A stretch of 34,647 bases of DNA from Hyalangium versicolor. GTDB lineage: Bacteria; Myxococcota; Myxococcia; Myxococcales; Myxococcaceae. Position numbers and translations under genes: made by a program. Below the pieces are notes generated by a model. The model was not told the DNA's origin. It worked only from the letters and a program-made list of their open reading frames with translations, and searched no databases. Shown in pieces: positions 24,151-32,949 of this stretch (the stretch's first letter is position 1; each line of letters starts with the position of its first letter). Location of the stretch: NCBI RefSeq assembly GCF_020103695.1, contig NZ_JAHXBF010000056.1:1-34647 (forward strand), given 5' to 3'.

Positions 24151-26405
24151 TGAATTCCTCCACTGAGCAGCGACGCGATGCGCGCGGCCGAGGTCCCCAG
24201 CCCCGTGGGGCCCCCAGGCACCCGCACGCGCTTCCGGGTGTTGCGCAACTCGAATTCCTTGTAGCGACCCACCGCGAGGTGCCACTTGAGCACTCCCCCC
24301 ATCCACTGCTGCAGCTTCTCCACGTACCTGTGCAGCTTCTCGCGGGCCTTCGCGTCGAGGCGGTAATCCTCCACGAGCGCGGGCAGCTCGGTGGCGACGA
24401 TGTGCTCGAACTCCTGCATCCGCGCCGTCATCAAGTCATTGACGACCTCGACGGCCCTCGGCTTGTCGAGGTCGAGGAAGCGCTGGACGACCAGCACGCC
24501 GTTGTTGAGCTCGCCCTCGAACTCAATCTCTTTCTGGTAGGAGAAGATGTCGTTGGTCATCCAGGCGTAGTCCCCGGCCGAGTTCTCCAGCGAGCGCAGG
24601 GGCCGCGTATGGAAGATCTCCGGCGGAATCTCGTCGTCCTGCGACAGCCGGAGGGACAGGCTCATGAAGAAGTCCGCGCCGAACGTCTTGCGGCGCATCT
24701 CCACGTAGTCGACCGGATCCGGGATGCGGTTCTGGAGCTGATTGGCGAGTTCCCACAACCAGCTCTCGGCCATGTCCAGGAGGGCCTTGCGGAACAGATT
24801 CCGAGCGCTCTGGGACAGGGGCCCGGCGGTGCGAGCCCACATGTCGGCCAGTCCGCGCTCGACCGGGTTGATGGGGACTGCCGTGCAGGTGGCGGGGTCG
24901 TCTGGCAGGAACGTCGCCAGCCGGGCGATGAAGACCTTCGCCCCCGCCATGTCGCGGGTGTGCCCGTAGAACGCGGGGAAGTAGTCGTCGGTGTAGGTTC
25001 CCCAGACGAGCCAGCCGACGGTCAGGTCGAGTTCGGGGCCCGACATGTCCGGGTGGATCAACGCGCCGCACAGGGCCATGTCGGCGACGTCGAACGTGTG
25101 ATCATCCCAGATGTACACGCCCGGAAGGCCCGGCAGCGGGTCCAGCAACCCCATCTGGCGTGCCCAGTCCTTGGAGTGCTTCCGCGCGGCGTCCAGGTGC
25201 GAGTTCACACCCGTGTTGTACGGCATGTAGAACTTGGGCAGCTTCACCGGGCCCACGGGTGTGTAGGGCACGTGGGCGAAGCTCTTGAACCGCTTCAACC
25301 CCAGGGAATCGGGCGACACGCGGAGGCGCGCCGCCGAGGTCCCCAGACCCGTGGGCGCGAGCGGGAGCGGCCCCTCGTTCCGGGTGCCCTTGTTCATGTA
25401 GCGGCTCGACCGCATGTGCCATTCGTGGCCGCCGGACTGCCAGTCCTGAAGCCCGCGGATGTACGTGAGGACGTGCGCCTGCTCCACTGGGTTCACGCCG
25501 AACTCCGCGAAGAGCGAGGGCAGCTCCGTCAGCGTCGTGTTCTCGAACTGATGGAGCCGCGACGTCAGGAGATCGTTGGTCAGGTTGGCGGCGCGCTGGG
25601 TATCGACTTTGAGGAACTTCTCCATCACCAGGACGCAGTTGGAGAGTTCCCCCTCCTCCAGGATTTCTCGCTCGTAGGAGAAGAGATCGTTGCGCAGGTG
25701 CACGCCGTCGGAGAACGAGTCCTTGAGGACGCGCATCGGCCGGGATTCCGCGATCCGGTCGGGAATCTCCGCGAAGACGGCGTGCTCCACGAGATCCGCC
25801 GACCACGGCGCCCCGCCCACCTTGCGGCGCATCTCGATGTACTCGATGGGATTCGAGACCCGTTGCACGCTGATGTTGGACAGCTCCCACGTGGACTCCT
25901 CGAGCAGGTGCTTCGTGCTCGTGAAGAACCGGCGCCGCCAGGCCTCGGAGCGATGGGGCACCGTGCGCGCCCACAGGTCCGCGAGGCCGCGCTCCACGGG
26001 ATTGGTCGGCTCCGGCGGAGTGACGGAGAGGTCCACCGGCATGAACGCGGGCAACCTGTCGAGGTACTTCTTCGCCCCCTCGCGATCCTTCGTGCGCTTG
26101 TACAGCTCGAGGAAATGGTCGTCGAAGTAGAAGACCCAGACGTACCAGTCGGTCACCAGGTCCAACTCAGGGCCCGGAGCCTCGGGATGGGTGTACGCGC
26201 AGAGCAGGGCGTAGTCCATGGCATCGAACCGGGCCTCGTCCCAGATCTCGGGGGCGCTCCCGTCCTTCGGCTTGCCGATGATTCCCAGCTCCCGCGCCCA
26301 CGCCTTGGAGTGCACGCGGGCCCCTTCGAGGTTGGGATTCAGGCGCGCCGGCCAGGGGACGTAGAAGTCTGGCAATTGAAAAGGTTGCTTGGCTTGCGTT
26401 TTCAC
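24147..26405 (-). CDS. geoA: Geosmin synthase (bifunctional germacradienol/geosmin synthase)
   Basis: Two tandem terpene synthase domains, 752 aa from a GTG at 26405 preceded by AGAAGG; upstream frame sequence is not protein-like. The sequence aligns by eye with the Streptomyces coelicolor geosmin synthase throughout. The N-terminal domain turns farnesyl diphosphate into germacradienol and has DDHFLE (95-100) plus the Mg2+ motif NDLFSYERE (239-247). The signature GGHEWHMRSSRYMNKG (325-340) follows. The C-terminal domain has DDYF (473-476) and NDIFSYQKE (618-626) and fragments germacradienol to geosmin. Both metal motifs look intact, so activity is expected. PTGLGTSAAR occurs at the end of each domain. 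The stop overlaps the SDR start. Confidence 0.96.
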   Translation of the reverse strand: MKTQAKQPFQLPDFYVPWPARLNPNLEGARVHSKAWARELGIIGKPKDGSAPEIWDEARFDAMDYALLCAYTHPEAPGPELDLVTDWYVWVFYFDDHFLELYKRTKDREGAKKYLDRLPAFMPVDLSVTPPEPTNPVERGLADLWARTVPHRSEAWRRRFFTSTKHLLEESTWELSNISVQRVSNPIEYIEMRRKVGGAPWSADLVEHAVFAEIPDRIAESRPMRVLKDSFSDGVHLRNDLFSYEREILEEGELSNCVLVMEKFLKVDTQRAANLTNDLLTSRLHQFENTTLTELPSLFAEFGVNPVEQAHVLTYIRGLQDWQSGGHEWHMRSSRYMNKGTRNEGPLPLAPTGLGTSAARLRVSPDSLGLKRFKSFAHVPYTPVGPVKLPKFYMPYNTGVNSHLDAARKHSKDWARQMGLLDPLPGLPGVYIWDDHTFDVADMALCGALIHPDMSGPELDLTVGWLVWGTYTDDYFPAFYGHTRDMAGAKVFIARLATFLPDDPATCTAVPINPVERGLADMWARTAGPLSQSARNLFRKALLDMAESWLWELANQLQNRIPDPVDYVEMRRKTFGADFFMSLSLRLSQDDEIPPEIFHTRPLRSLENSAGDYAWMTNDIFSYQKEIEFEGELNNGVLVVQRFLDLDKPRAVEVVNDLMTARMQEFEHIVATELPALVEDYRLDAKAREKLHRYVEKLQQWMGGVLKWHLAVGRYKEFELRNTRKRVRVPGGPTGLGTSAARIASLLSGGIQ

Positions 26406-26548
26406 GAATTGCCTTCTGGGATGGGGCCTGCGTGCTGCGCGCGTGCGCTGAGCAACCGCTGTGCCAGCGCCCGCCGCGGGCCACAAGACTCGCAAGGAGG
26501 CGGAAACAGGCGTTCAGAACCCGCGCGAGGGCGAAGAGCTCAGGCCGC

Positions 26549-26599
26549 TAACGTGTCAAAGGGGCCGGCTGACATGTCAGCGGCTCGGTTGACGTGTCA
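26549..26599. promoter_or_regulatory. Three phased TNACRTGTCA sites
   Basis: TAACGTGTCA (26549), TGACATGTCA (26570, a perfect 10-bp palindrome) and TGACGTGTCA (26590) start 21 and 20 bp apart, i.e. about two helical turns each. The second and third are followed by GCGGCTCG-like bases, so a ~20-bp unit is tandemly repeated. Such phasing suits cooperative binding of one regulator. The array is ~145-195 bp upstream of geoA and ~130-180 bp upstream of GST, so the controlled gene is unclear. Confidence 0.6.
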
Positions 26600-26636
26600 G
26601 CGGGCTCGCTCGGATTTTTCCCGCCGGGCCGTGAGC

Positions 26637-26652
26637 AGGTCGCCTGCGACCT
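26637..26652. promoter_or_regulatory. 16-bp dyad AGGTCGC-CT-GCGACCT
   Basis: Perfect 7-bp arms around a 2-nt centre, 75 bp upstream of the GST ATG and directly followed by ATATG. This position is typical of an operator overlapping a promoter. Confidence 0.5.
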
Positions 26653-26726
26653 ATATGCCCGCTCGAACGCCTCAGCCATCGCTTATCGTGGCTCACCGCT
26701 GCCCCCGACGCCGAGAGCCCACGCCG

Positions 26727-27371
26727 ATGACGCCCATCCTCTACTTCTCCCGCAACCCCAACCCGCGCCTCGCCGTCGCGGTGGCGAAATACCTCGCTGC
26801 GCCTGTTACCTACGAGTTTGCCGCGCCGCTGGCGCCGGGGCAGGCCGAGAAGTTCCGGCCGCTGAACCCGTCGCTGCGCCTGCCCATCCTGGCCGAGGCC
26901 AGCGGCTCGCTGTGGGAGGCCGACGCCATCGCCTGTCGGCTTTCGCAGCTCGTCGGTTCGGAGTTCTGGCGCAGCGGGCCAGAACTGCCGGACATGATCC
27001 GCTGGCTCAGCTGGAGCCGCGACAACTTCATGCACGCCTGCGACATGGTGCACTTCGAGCGCGGCACCAAGCAGCGCTACGCCCTCGGCGCGCTGGACGA
27101 GGCCCTCGTCGCGCGCGGCATCGAGCGTTTCCACGAGACGAGCGCCATCCTCGACGCCCATCTGAGCCGGCAAGACTGGCTGCTGGCCAGCGGCCTGTCC
27201 TATGCCGACTTCCGCATGGCCGTCTTCCTGCCCTACAACGACGTGGCCCGACTGCCGCTGGTCGACTACCCCGCACTGGCGGCCTGGCATGCGCGGCTGC
27301 AGGCCGTGCCGGCCTGGGCCGACCCGTTCGAAGGGTTGAACGCGCCCGCGCTGCCGCCGATCCCCGGCTGA
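26727..27371 (+). CDS. Glutathione S-transferase family protein
   Basis: Cytoplasmic GST-like protein, 214 aa. Residues ~3-75 are the thioredoxin-like N-domain: ILYFSRNPNPRL (possible catalytic Ser8), LNPSLRLPILAEASGSLWEADAI, where Leu-Pro is the cis-Pro site and Glu-Ala-Asp contacts glutathione. The helical C-domain has WLSWSRDNFMHACDMV and the conserved LASGLSYADFRMAVFLPY. Expected activity is glutathione conjugation or thiol transfer; the substrate is unknown. The ATG at 26727 has only a weak GAGAG upstream. It is divergent from geosmin synthase and converges on the arylsulfatase with an 84-bp gap. Confidence 0.88.
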   Translation: MTPILYFSRNPNPRLAVAVAKYLAAPVTYEFAAPLAPGQAEKFRPLNPSLRLPILAEASGSLWEADAIACRLSQLVGSEFWRSGPELPDMIRWLSWSRDNFMHACDMVHFERGTKQRYALGALDEALVARGIERFHETSAILDAHLSRQDWLLASGLSYADFRMAVFLPYNDVARLPLVDYPALAAWHARLQAVPAWADPFEGLNAPALPPIPG

Positions 27372-27455
27372 ACCACGACATGAGGTGGCCCAGACGGGAC
27401 GAGACGGGCTGGTACGAGCGCAAGGCAGGTGAGCGCCACCGATGTGTATGGTTGG

Positions 27456-29864
27456 TTACTCGATCGCCATCAGCGCGTGCACGCGATGTTCCGGGCTCTT
27501 GATGCCGGGGAGTCCCGTGACCTCGATCTCCGCCCAGTCCACCGTGCCGGTGAAGCGGTTGTTCCCTTCGAGGTCCGGGCACAAGGGGCCGCCAGTCTTG
27601 TTGCCGACCATCAGGAAGGCGTCCACGTTGAAGATCACCGGATTCGTCTTTTCGAGTTTGCCCAGGCCGATTTGGACGTCGCTCTCCCCGTCTTTTCGGA
27701 AGAGTTTCACCGTGCCGCCCTGGCCGGTCTCCTCACCGCCTTCGTACGTGAACTCCATGCGGACCTGGTACGTGCCCGACGGCAGCCGCGAATTCACGTT
27801 CGCCTGAGGGATGGTGGTGATCTCGAGCCCCAGGTAGTTGTAGACGTAAGTGAGGATTCCATTTTTGGCATAGAGGCCAAAGCCGCCAAAATCGTTGCCA
27901 CGGGCGAGGATCACGCCGTTCACGGGCCCAGATAGATCGGCTGGCACGGTGATCTGTGCGGTGATATTGAAAGAGCGGTTGAAGGTGTCGATCACGACCG
28001 GGTCGGCAACGAAACTCCCGTCGACATACCTTTGCTTGCGGGACGGGTCCTGGGGCGGGGGCAGGCGCTCTATCTTTCGGTCGTCGAGGGGGAAGACGTT
28101 GTAACGGGCCGCCTCGATCTGAAAGAGGTTCTTCAGCTCCGCTAGCTTGTCTGGGTAGACTTGGGAGAGGTCTGTTGCCTGGGTCCAGTCCACCTGAGGC
28201 TTGTCCGAGCCTGTGTCTTCCGGATTGGCGTCATACGTGTAGTAGAGCTCCCACTTATCCTCTGCGTAGTCCGGTAGGTTGTACATCTGCCAGGGCTTCG
28301 AGTGGAGGGTGACGGCAGTCCAGCCTTCATGGTAGATGCCACGATTGCCAAACATCTCGAAGTACTGGGTCCTGTGGCGATCAGCCGCCTTGTCTTCATT
28401 GAACGTGTAGAAGAAGCTCAAACCCTCGATGGGTTTCTGCAGCACTCCGTCGACGCTCAACGGCTCCGGCAGCCCGATGGCTTCGAGGACCGTCGGAAGC
28501 ACATCGGTCACGTAAGCGAACTGGTCTCGCCTGCCGGCGGCCACCTTGATGCCCTTTGGCCAATGGACAATCATGCCGTTGCGAGTGCCTCCGAAGTGGC
28601 TGGCGACTTGCTTGGTCCACTTATACGGCGTGCACATGGCCTGGGCCCAGCCGATGGCATAGTGATTATACGCTTTCTTGGTGCCGAACTCTTCGATGTG
28701 ATTATTGATGATATCGATCTGTTCCTGCTCCGACATCTCGATGCCGTTGAAGCCGATCATCTCGTTGAAGGTGCCAAGGAACGTGCCTTCGGCGGAAGCT
28801 CCGTTGTCGCCGAGGATGTAGAAGATGAGCGTGTTCTCGAAGATCTTGAGAGTCTTGAGCGTCTCGATCACCCTGCCGATCTGGTGGTCGGTATGTTCGA
28901 GGAAGCCGGCGTAGATTTCCATCTCGCGCTTCAGGGAATCTTGGACCTCGGCCGGCATGTCTTTCCAGGGCAGAATGTCATCTTCGTGGGGAGTTGTCAG
29001 TTTCGCGTCCTGCGGGATGACGCCTAGCTCTTTTTGGCGCTCGAACGTGGCCTTGCGCAGCTCGTCCCAGCCGGCGTCGAATTCCCCTCTGTAGTTGTTA
29101 CTCCACTCTTCCGGGACCTGGTGGGGGGCATGGGTCGCGCCTGGAGCGAAATACATGAAGAAGGGCTTGTCCGGAGCAAGGGACTTCTGAGTCTCAATCC
29201 ACTTGATGGCCTGATTGGCGAGATCCGTGGTCAGGTGGTAGTCCCCACGTTCTGGCATTTCGATGTAAGTCGTTCCATCGTAGAGGGTAGGGTAGTACTG
29301 GTTGGTTTCGCCGCCCACGAAGCCATAGAACTTCTCGAACCCCATGTAGGTGGGCCAGTGGTCGAAGGGCCCCGTGGTGCCAGTTTCCCAGGTGGGCACC
29401 TCGTGGCACTTACCGAACTGAGCCGTCGAGTAGCCGTTGTACTTGAGTATCTTGGCGATCGAGGCGGCGCTGTTGGGGATCATCGAGGTGGCGCCAGGCG
29501 CCGAGGTCGCCATCTCGGTGATGCAACCCATGCCGACGGAGTGGGGGTTGCGGCCAGTCAGCAAGGCGGCGCGCGTCGGACTGCACAGAGCTGACGTATG
29601 GAAACGGGTGTACTTGAGGCCCCCCTTGGCGAGCGACTCGGCTGTCGGAGTCTTGATGGGCCCTCCGAAGGGTTCAGAGGCACCGAACCCCACATCGTCG
29701 ATCAGGATGACGATGACGTTGGGGGCGCCCTCGGGCGGGCGGATCGGTAAGAGAGGAGGGAATTCAGGCTGCGGGTCCACGGCATTGTACTTCGTCGGGC
29801 CGACATAGGGACGGTCGGGGATCGGCAAGATTTCGCGTTTGGGAAGGTCTCGATCCAACGGCAT
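27456..29864 (-). CDS. Type I arylsulfatase (mycobacterial AtsD-like length class)
   Basis: Sulfate-ester hydrolase, 802 aa. The ATG at 29864 follows CAGGAG; an in-frame TTG lies 24 nt upstream. The metal-binding pair is in VIVILIDDVGFG (Asp56-57), and the formylglycine signature CSPTR (94-98) with LLTGRN shows that Cys94 should be modified. YFAPGATHAPH, TDHQIG and FYILGDNGASAEG complete the active site. A beta-rich C-terminal region (~640-770) looks like a concanavalin-like domain. No signal peptide is visible, so location is uncertain. The formylglycine-generating enzyme is not in the window. Third-position GC looks lower than in neighbours, suggesting transfer. Confidence 0.93.
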   Translation of the reverse strand: MPLDRDLPKREILPIPDRPYVGPTKYNAVDPQPEFPPLLPIRPPEGAPNVIVILIDDVGFGASEPFGGPIKTPTAESLAKGGLKYTRFHTSALCSPTRAALLTGRNPHSVGMGCITEMATSAPGATSMIPNSAASIAKILKYNGYSTAQFGKCHEVPTWETGTTGPFDHWPTYMGFEKFYGFVGGETNQYYPTLYDGTTYIEMPERGDYHLTTDLANQAIKWIETQKSLAPDKPFFMYFAPGATHAPHQVPEEWSNNYRGEFDAGWDELRKATFERQKELGVIPQDAKLTTPHEDDILPWKDMPAEVQDSLKREMEIYAGFLEHTDHQIGRVIETLKTLKIFENTLIFYILGDNGASAEGTFLGTFNEMIGFNGIEMSEQEQIDIINNHIEEFGTKKAYNHYAIGWAQAMCTPYKWTKQVASHFGGTRNGMIVHWPKGIKVAAGRRDQFAYVTDVLPTVLEAIGLPEPLSVDGVLQKPIEGLSFFYTFNEDKAADRHRTQYFEMFGNRGIYHEGWTAVTLHSKPWQMYNLPDYAEDKWELYYTYDANPEDTGSDKPQVDWTQATDLSQVYPDKLAELKNLFQIEAARYNVFPLDDRKIERLPPPQDPSRKQRYVDGSFVADPVVIDTFNRSFNITAQITVPADLSGPVNGVILARGNDFGGFGLYAKNGILTYVYNYLGLEITTIPQANVNSRLPSGTYQVRMEFTYEGGEETGQGGTVKLFRKDGESDVQIGLGKLEKTNPVIFNVDAFLMVGNKTGGPLCPDLEGNNRFTGTVDWAEIEVTGLPGIKSPEHRVHALMAIE

Positions 29865-30072
29865 TGATAACTCCTGACTATGGGTCAACCAAGAAAGAGG
29901 GAGATGGGTTGATGGCGGGGAAAGGCCTGGACCGCCAGCAGCCAGAGGAGGTGCCGAACTGTGCCTGCGGGGCCACTTCTACTCAGAGTTTCTGGTCATG
30001 GATATTGGACCTAGTGCTTACACAGCGCGGGCTCAGCCTTGGCCCAGCCGGTCCACAGTCCGGCTCGCTGCT

Positions 30073-30084
30073 TGATCCGGATCA
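30073..30084. promoter_or_regulatory. 12-bp palindrome TGATCCGGATCA
   Basis: Perfect palindrome in the 252-bp gap (29865-30116) between the membrane-protein stop and the arylsulfatase start, ~209 bp upstream of the latter. It is a candidate operator or the stem of a hairpin. The rest of the gap shows no gene. Confidence 0.35.
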
Positions 30085-30116
30085 GAACCAGACCCGATGA
30101 ACATGCCTCCCATTGA

Positions 30117-31139
30117 TCAGGGAGTGGGTTGCTGGTTGTCGTTCCAGGCTCGAGTCAGGAACATCCGGGTCAGAAGAAAGCCTTGAATCACGCCCGCGAC
30201 GACGAAGTACACGATGATGGCGCTGGCAAAGGTCCGTGCTTCGGACACGCTTGCGCTCTGATCCGGGCGAACGACCGCACCGCTGGCGAAGAAGTCGCTC
30301 AGGCGCTGCAGGATGCCTCCCAGTGCGTGGAACTCGACGAGGCCGACTCCGATCAGGATCTTCGTCAGCCAGTCCGACAGCTTCTCGATGTTCGTGTTCG
30401 GCACGTAACGCGCGGCCTTCTCGACGCCCTGCTTCCTCTTCAGGTATCTGGGCACTCCGAAGATGAAGCCTATGAGCGCGCCGGTGGACAGGCAGGCCAT
30501 GGCCCAGAGCGAGGACACGGAGTGATGCCAGGGAGCTATGGCGATCACGGCGAAGCCTGCGATGTTGGCCAGGAGCATGACCACGGCCACGATGAGAACG
30601 GGCGAGAGGCGCCAGGGTTCCTTGGGCTGTACAGCGCGCGGTGTCTGCGAGGTGCTTTCGTAGAGCCAGTGAATCCAAAGAAAAAGCAACAGATTGTGGA
30701 GGACAACGACGGTTCGCGAGAGCCAGGCGGGCAGCATCGTTCCGAGCAGATCCTGGATCGCTGCGGTATCCGTCAGCAGGAAGGCTACGAACGGCACCAA
30801 GGCGACCAGCAAGACGAGCTGACCCAGGAGAGCCATCTTGCGCCAGCGTGCAGAGAGTGTGAGCACCCCCAGCGCAATCTCCAGAGCGCCCGAGGCCGCG
30901 AACATGAAGTCACGAGAGGAGCCCAGGTATTCGGGCATTTGTTTACCGGCACTGCCCGGACTCGCGAAGTGCGCGACGCCATAGATGATCCAGACGAGAG
31001 CGATCAGCACCGGACTTGCATCCTCCAGCCACGTGAGGACTTTGCGGAATCGCTCGGAGCGCTTGTCCGGCTTCGTTGCGGAACTCAGGACGAACACCAC
31101 GAGCCCGAACAGAACAAGTGGCGTGATGACGTAGGCCAT
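30117..31139 (-). CDS. DoxX-like membrane protein fused to a YEATS-associated-type three-TM module
   Basis: Integral membrane protein, 340 aa, with about eight predicted transmembrane helices. Residues ~40-160 look like the four-helix DoxX/SURF4 family (VLIALVWIIYGVAHFASPG, SGALEIALGVLTL, HNLLLFLWIHWLYE). Residues ~180-330 are different: LSTGALIGFIFGVPRYL, a basic loop, then VPNTNIEKLSDWLTKILIGVGLVEF and a final helix. That 'GFLFGxPR...NTNLExxSDWLTKI' pattern is what I recall from three-TM modules associated with prokaryotic YEATS-like domains in predicted signalling or conflict systems. The fusion is unusual and its role unknown. GGGGGG precedes the ATG. Confidence 0.75.
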   Translation of the reverse strand: MAYVITPLVLFGLVVFVLSSATKPDKRSERFRKVLTWLEDASPVLIALVWIIYGVAHFASPGSAGKQMPEYLGSSRDFMFAASGALEIALGVLTLSARWRKMALLGQLVLLVALVPFVAFLLTDTAAIQDLLGTMLPAWLSRTVVVLHNLLLFLWIHWLYESTSQTPRAVQPKEPWRLSPVLIVAVVMLLANIAGFAVIAIAPWHHSVSSLWAMACLSTGALIGFIFGVPRYLKRKQGVEKAARYVPNTNIEKLSDWLTKILIGVGLVEFHALGGILQRLSDFFASGAVVRPDQSASVSEARTFASAIIVYFVVAGVIQGFLLTRMFLTRAWNDNQQPTP

Positions 31140-31336
31140 GAACGAGCCCCCCTGATTGGCCTGGACATGATCACGGTAGCCTCCATGACCGGCTGGCTCA
31201 ACCGCGCCATCAAAAGCCTGTTTGAAAAGAGAACCTATCAGCTTGGCGGGGCAGCCCTGCGGGCGGCAGCCATGAACCGAACTGGTATGACAGGCATACC
31301 CACTGGCTCAGACCACGCCCGGAAGGGATCCCTGGC

Positions 31337-32836
31337 TCACGGTGGGGTAGAGGTGGGGCGGCGGTGGGGAGGGTAAGCGGCCGTGTAGCAAGCGCCTTTC
31401 CACTCGTATGCGTCGTCCTTGCAGGGAGGCCGCGCATTGAGGAGGAACCAACACCCTCCCTTGATGGTCATCTCGCCAAACCTGTCGCAAGGGGGTTTAC
31501 GCTGGCCCTCCAGGGGCTCATCGGGCACAGGCAGGGCGAGCTTTTTCTGTGTGGTCTCCGTCGGCGTGGGAGCCTGCATCGGGACAGGTCTTGAGATGGC
31601 GTCGTCACCCACGGATACACCTTCGCCCTCACGGGATTGCTTGTCAGAGATGCGCGAGGGCTCGTCCGGATCATGGTGGAACAACGCCACGCTGAGCCCT
31701 GCGAGCAGCAACGCCAGCAGAGAGCCTCCCAACTCCATGGTCCATCCGGGTGGGCGCACTCGAAGAGGCGTGAGCTCGGCCTGAGCCGCAAACTGCTTTT
31801 TCGACGCCGGTGGCTTGGGCTGTTGGCTCGCGGACGCGTCCTCTTGCGCGGCGCGACGGACCACCTCCGGGCTCCGCAAGCGCAGGCGGTGCCCGAGCCC
31901 CCAGTCGAACAGGGGTTCGTGTGCTGCACGAGCTGAGTCTGCGGAAGCTTGCACCAACGCCTCGGCTGCTTCGCGTGCATCGCCGTCGAAGCGGCCATCG
32001 GGGAGCACGGACAGCAGGCGAAGGATGAGCGAATCCAGTGCCGGGCTCACGTGAGGGTTGAGCGCCCGGGGAGGCTGAGGGCCGTTGCCTCCCTCTCGCC
32101 ACACCTCGGCACCGTACTCCTGAGGATGGGTGGAAGGCGGGTACTCGTCCGTGACCAGGCGGTAGGCCATGACCCCCAGGGCGAACAGATCATCGCAAGC
32201 GCTGGCGGGGTAGTGGACGGTGGGGTGACGGCGGAACAGATAGAGGAAGCCCCAGGCCTCGGGGCTGCGATAGGCGGGAGTGCCTGGGGGCAGCAGCTTC
32301 GAGGTGAGGGTGGTGGCACCCCGATAGTCCCCCGCGCCAAAGTCGGTGAGGAAGACGCGGCCATCGGCAGGGCGCACCAGGACATTGGCGCCCTTGACGT
32401 CCCGGTGCAGGCCGCCGACGGCATGGGCGGCCTGGAGGGCCCGAGCCACGTGCGCCAGCATCCCCGCGCACTGGGCGGAGGAAGGGTTGCGACGCGCGGC
32501 CCACTCGTACAGGGGCTCGCCGTCGATCCAGTCCATGACGAGGTAGGGGAAGGCTCCGGAGGGGTGTTTCCACACGCCCTGATCGTGGAACCCGGGCACA
32601 TATGGGCTTTGGATGCGAGAGAGGAGCCATGCCTCGCGCTCGAAGCGGTCATCCTCGGGAGACACGGCCAGTTTGAGGGCGAAGGGGCCTGCCTCTTCGT
32701 GTCCGATGCGGTGGACGCGGTAGAGGGTGCCGTAAGCGCCGCGGCCCGTCCAGGCGAGGATGCGCCAGGGACCGAGCTGCATTCCCGGTGGGAGGCTGAG
32801 CGGGTCCACTTCCCGCAAGGATCGCTTCGAGCCCAT
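31337..32836 (-). CDS. Membrane-anchored Ser/Thr protein kinase
   Basis: Hanks-type kinase, 499 aa from the ATG at 32836, which has GGAG 7 nt upstream; ATG 32860 and TTG 32881 are alternatives. The Gly-rich loop GRGAYG (~31-36), Lys55 in FALKLAV, HRDVKGAN (144-151), DFG (165-167) and TPAYRSPEA show all catalytic elements. It should phosphorylate Ser/Thr. A single transmembrane helix lies at ~369-386 (LLALLLAGLSVAL), followed by an acidic/Pro linker and a Cys-rich C-terminal motif (PPCDRFGE, GGCWFLL, RPPCKDD, GACY), common in myxobacterial kinases and presumably periplasmic. The upstream region holds a 23-bp element also found before the 219-aa gene. Confidence 0.93.
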   Translation of the reverse strand: MGSKRSLREVDPLSLPPGMQLGPWRILAWTGRGAYGTLYRVHRIGHEEAGPFALKLAVSPEDDRFEREAWLLSRIQSPYVPGFHDQGVWKHPSGAFPYLVMDWIDGEPLYEWAARRNPSSAQCAGMLAHVARALQAAHAVGGLHRDVKGANVLVRPADGRVFLTDFGAGDYRGATTLTSKLLPPGTPAYRSPEAWGFLYLFRRHPTVHYPASACDDLFALGVMAYRLVTDEYPPSTHPQEYGAEVWREGGNGPQPPRALNPHVSPALDSLILRLLSVLPDGRFDGDAREAAEALVQASADSARAAHEPLFDWGLGHRLRLRSPEVVRRAAQEDASASQQPKPPASKKQFAAQAELTPLRVRPPGWTMELGGSLLALLLAGLSVALFHHDPDEPSRISDKQSREGEGVSVGDDAISRPVPMQAPTPTETTQKKLALPVPDEPLEGQRKPPCDRFGEMTIKGGCWFLLNARPPCKDDAYEWKGACYTAAYPPHRRPTSTPP

Positions 32837-32949
32837 GGGCGTTCTCCGACGAGGGGCCATGACCGCACCCGATTGCGTCACCCTACCTCAGAGGTCCTCA
32901 GCACGCCTGCCGCACGTTGCCCTCGGCTCAAGTCAGCGTGACCACTGAA

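Larger units (their letters stand above)
26406..26726. promoter_or_regulatory. Divergent promoter region of geosmin synthase and GST
   Basis: A 321-bp region without a convincing gene. It holds three TNACRTGTCA sites on a ~20-bp period (26549-26599) and a 16-bp dyad (26637-26652), listed separately. AGAAGG lies before the GTG at 26405. A TATAT stretch at ~26652-26656 follows the dyad on the GST side. Confidence 0.55.

Noticed and set aside
26549..26599. The TGTCA sites as MrpC-type sites (GTGTY-N8-RACAC)
   Set aside because: The spacing between half sites does not fit N8.
24150..26600. Very long plus-strand open frame opposite geosmin synthase
   Set aside because: Its product is Arg/Gly/His-rich with no domain. 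It is the shadow of strong GC3 bias in geoA. Only its last part, from the ATG at 26727, is real (GST).
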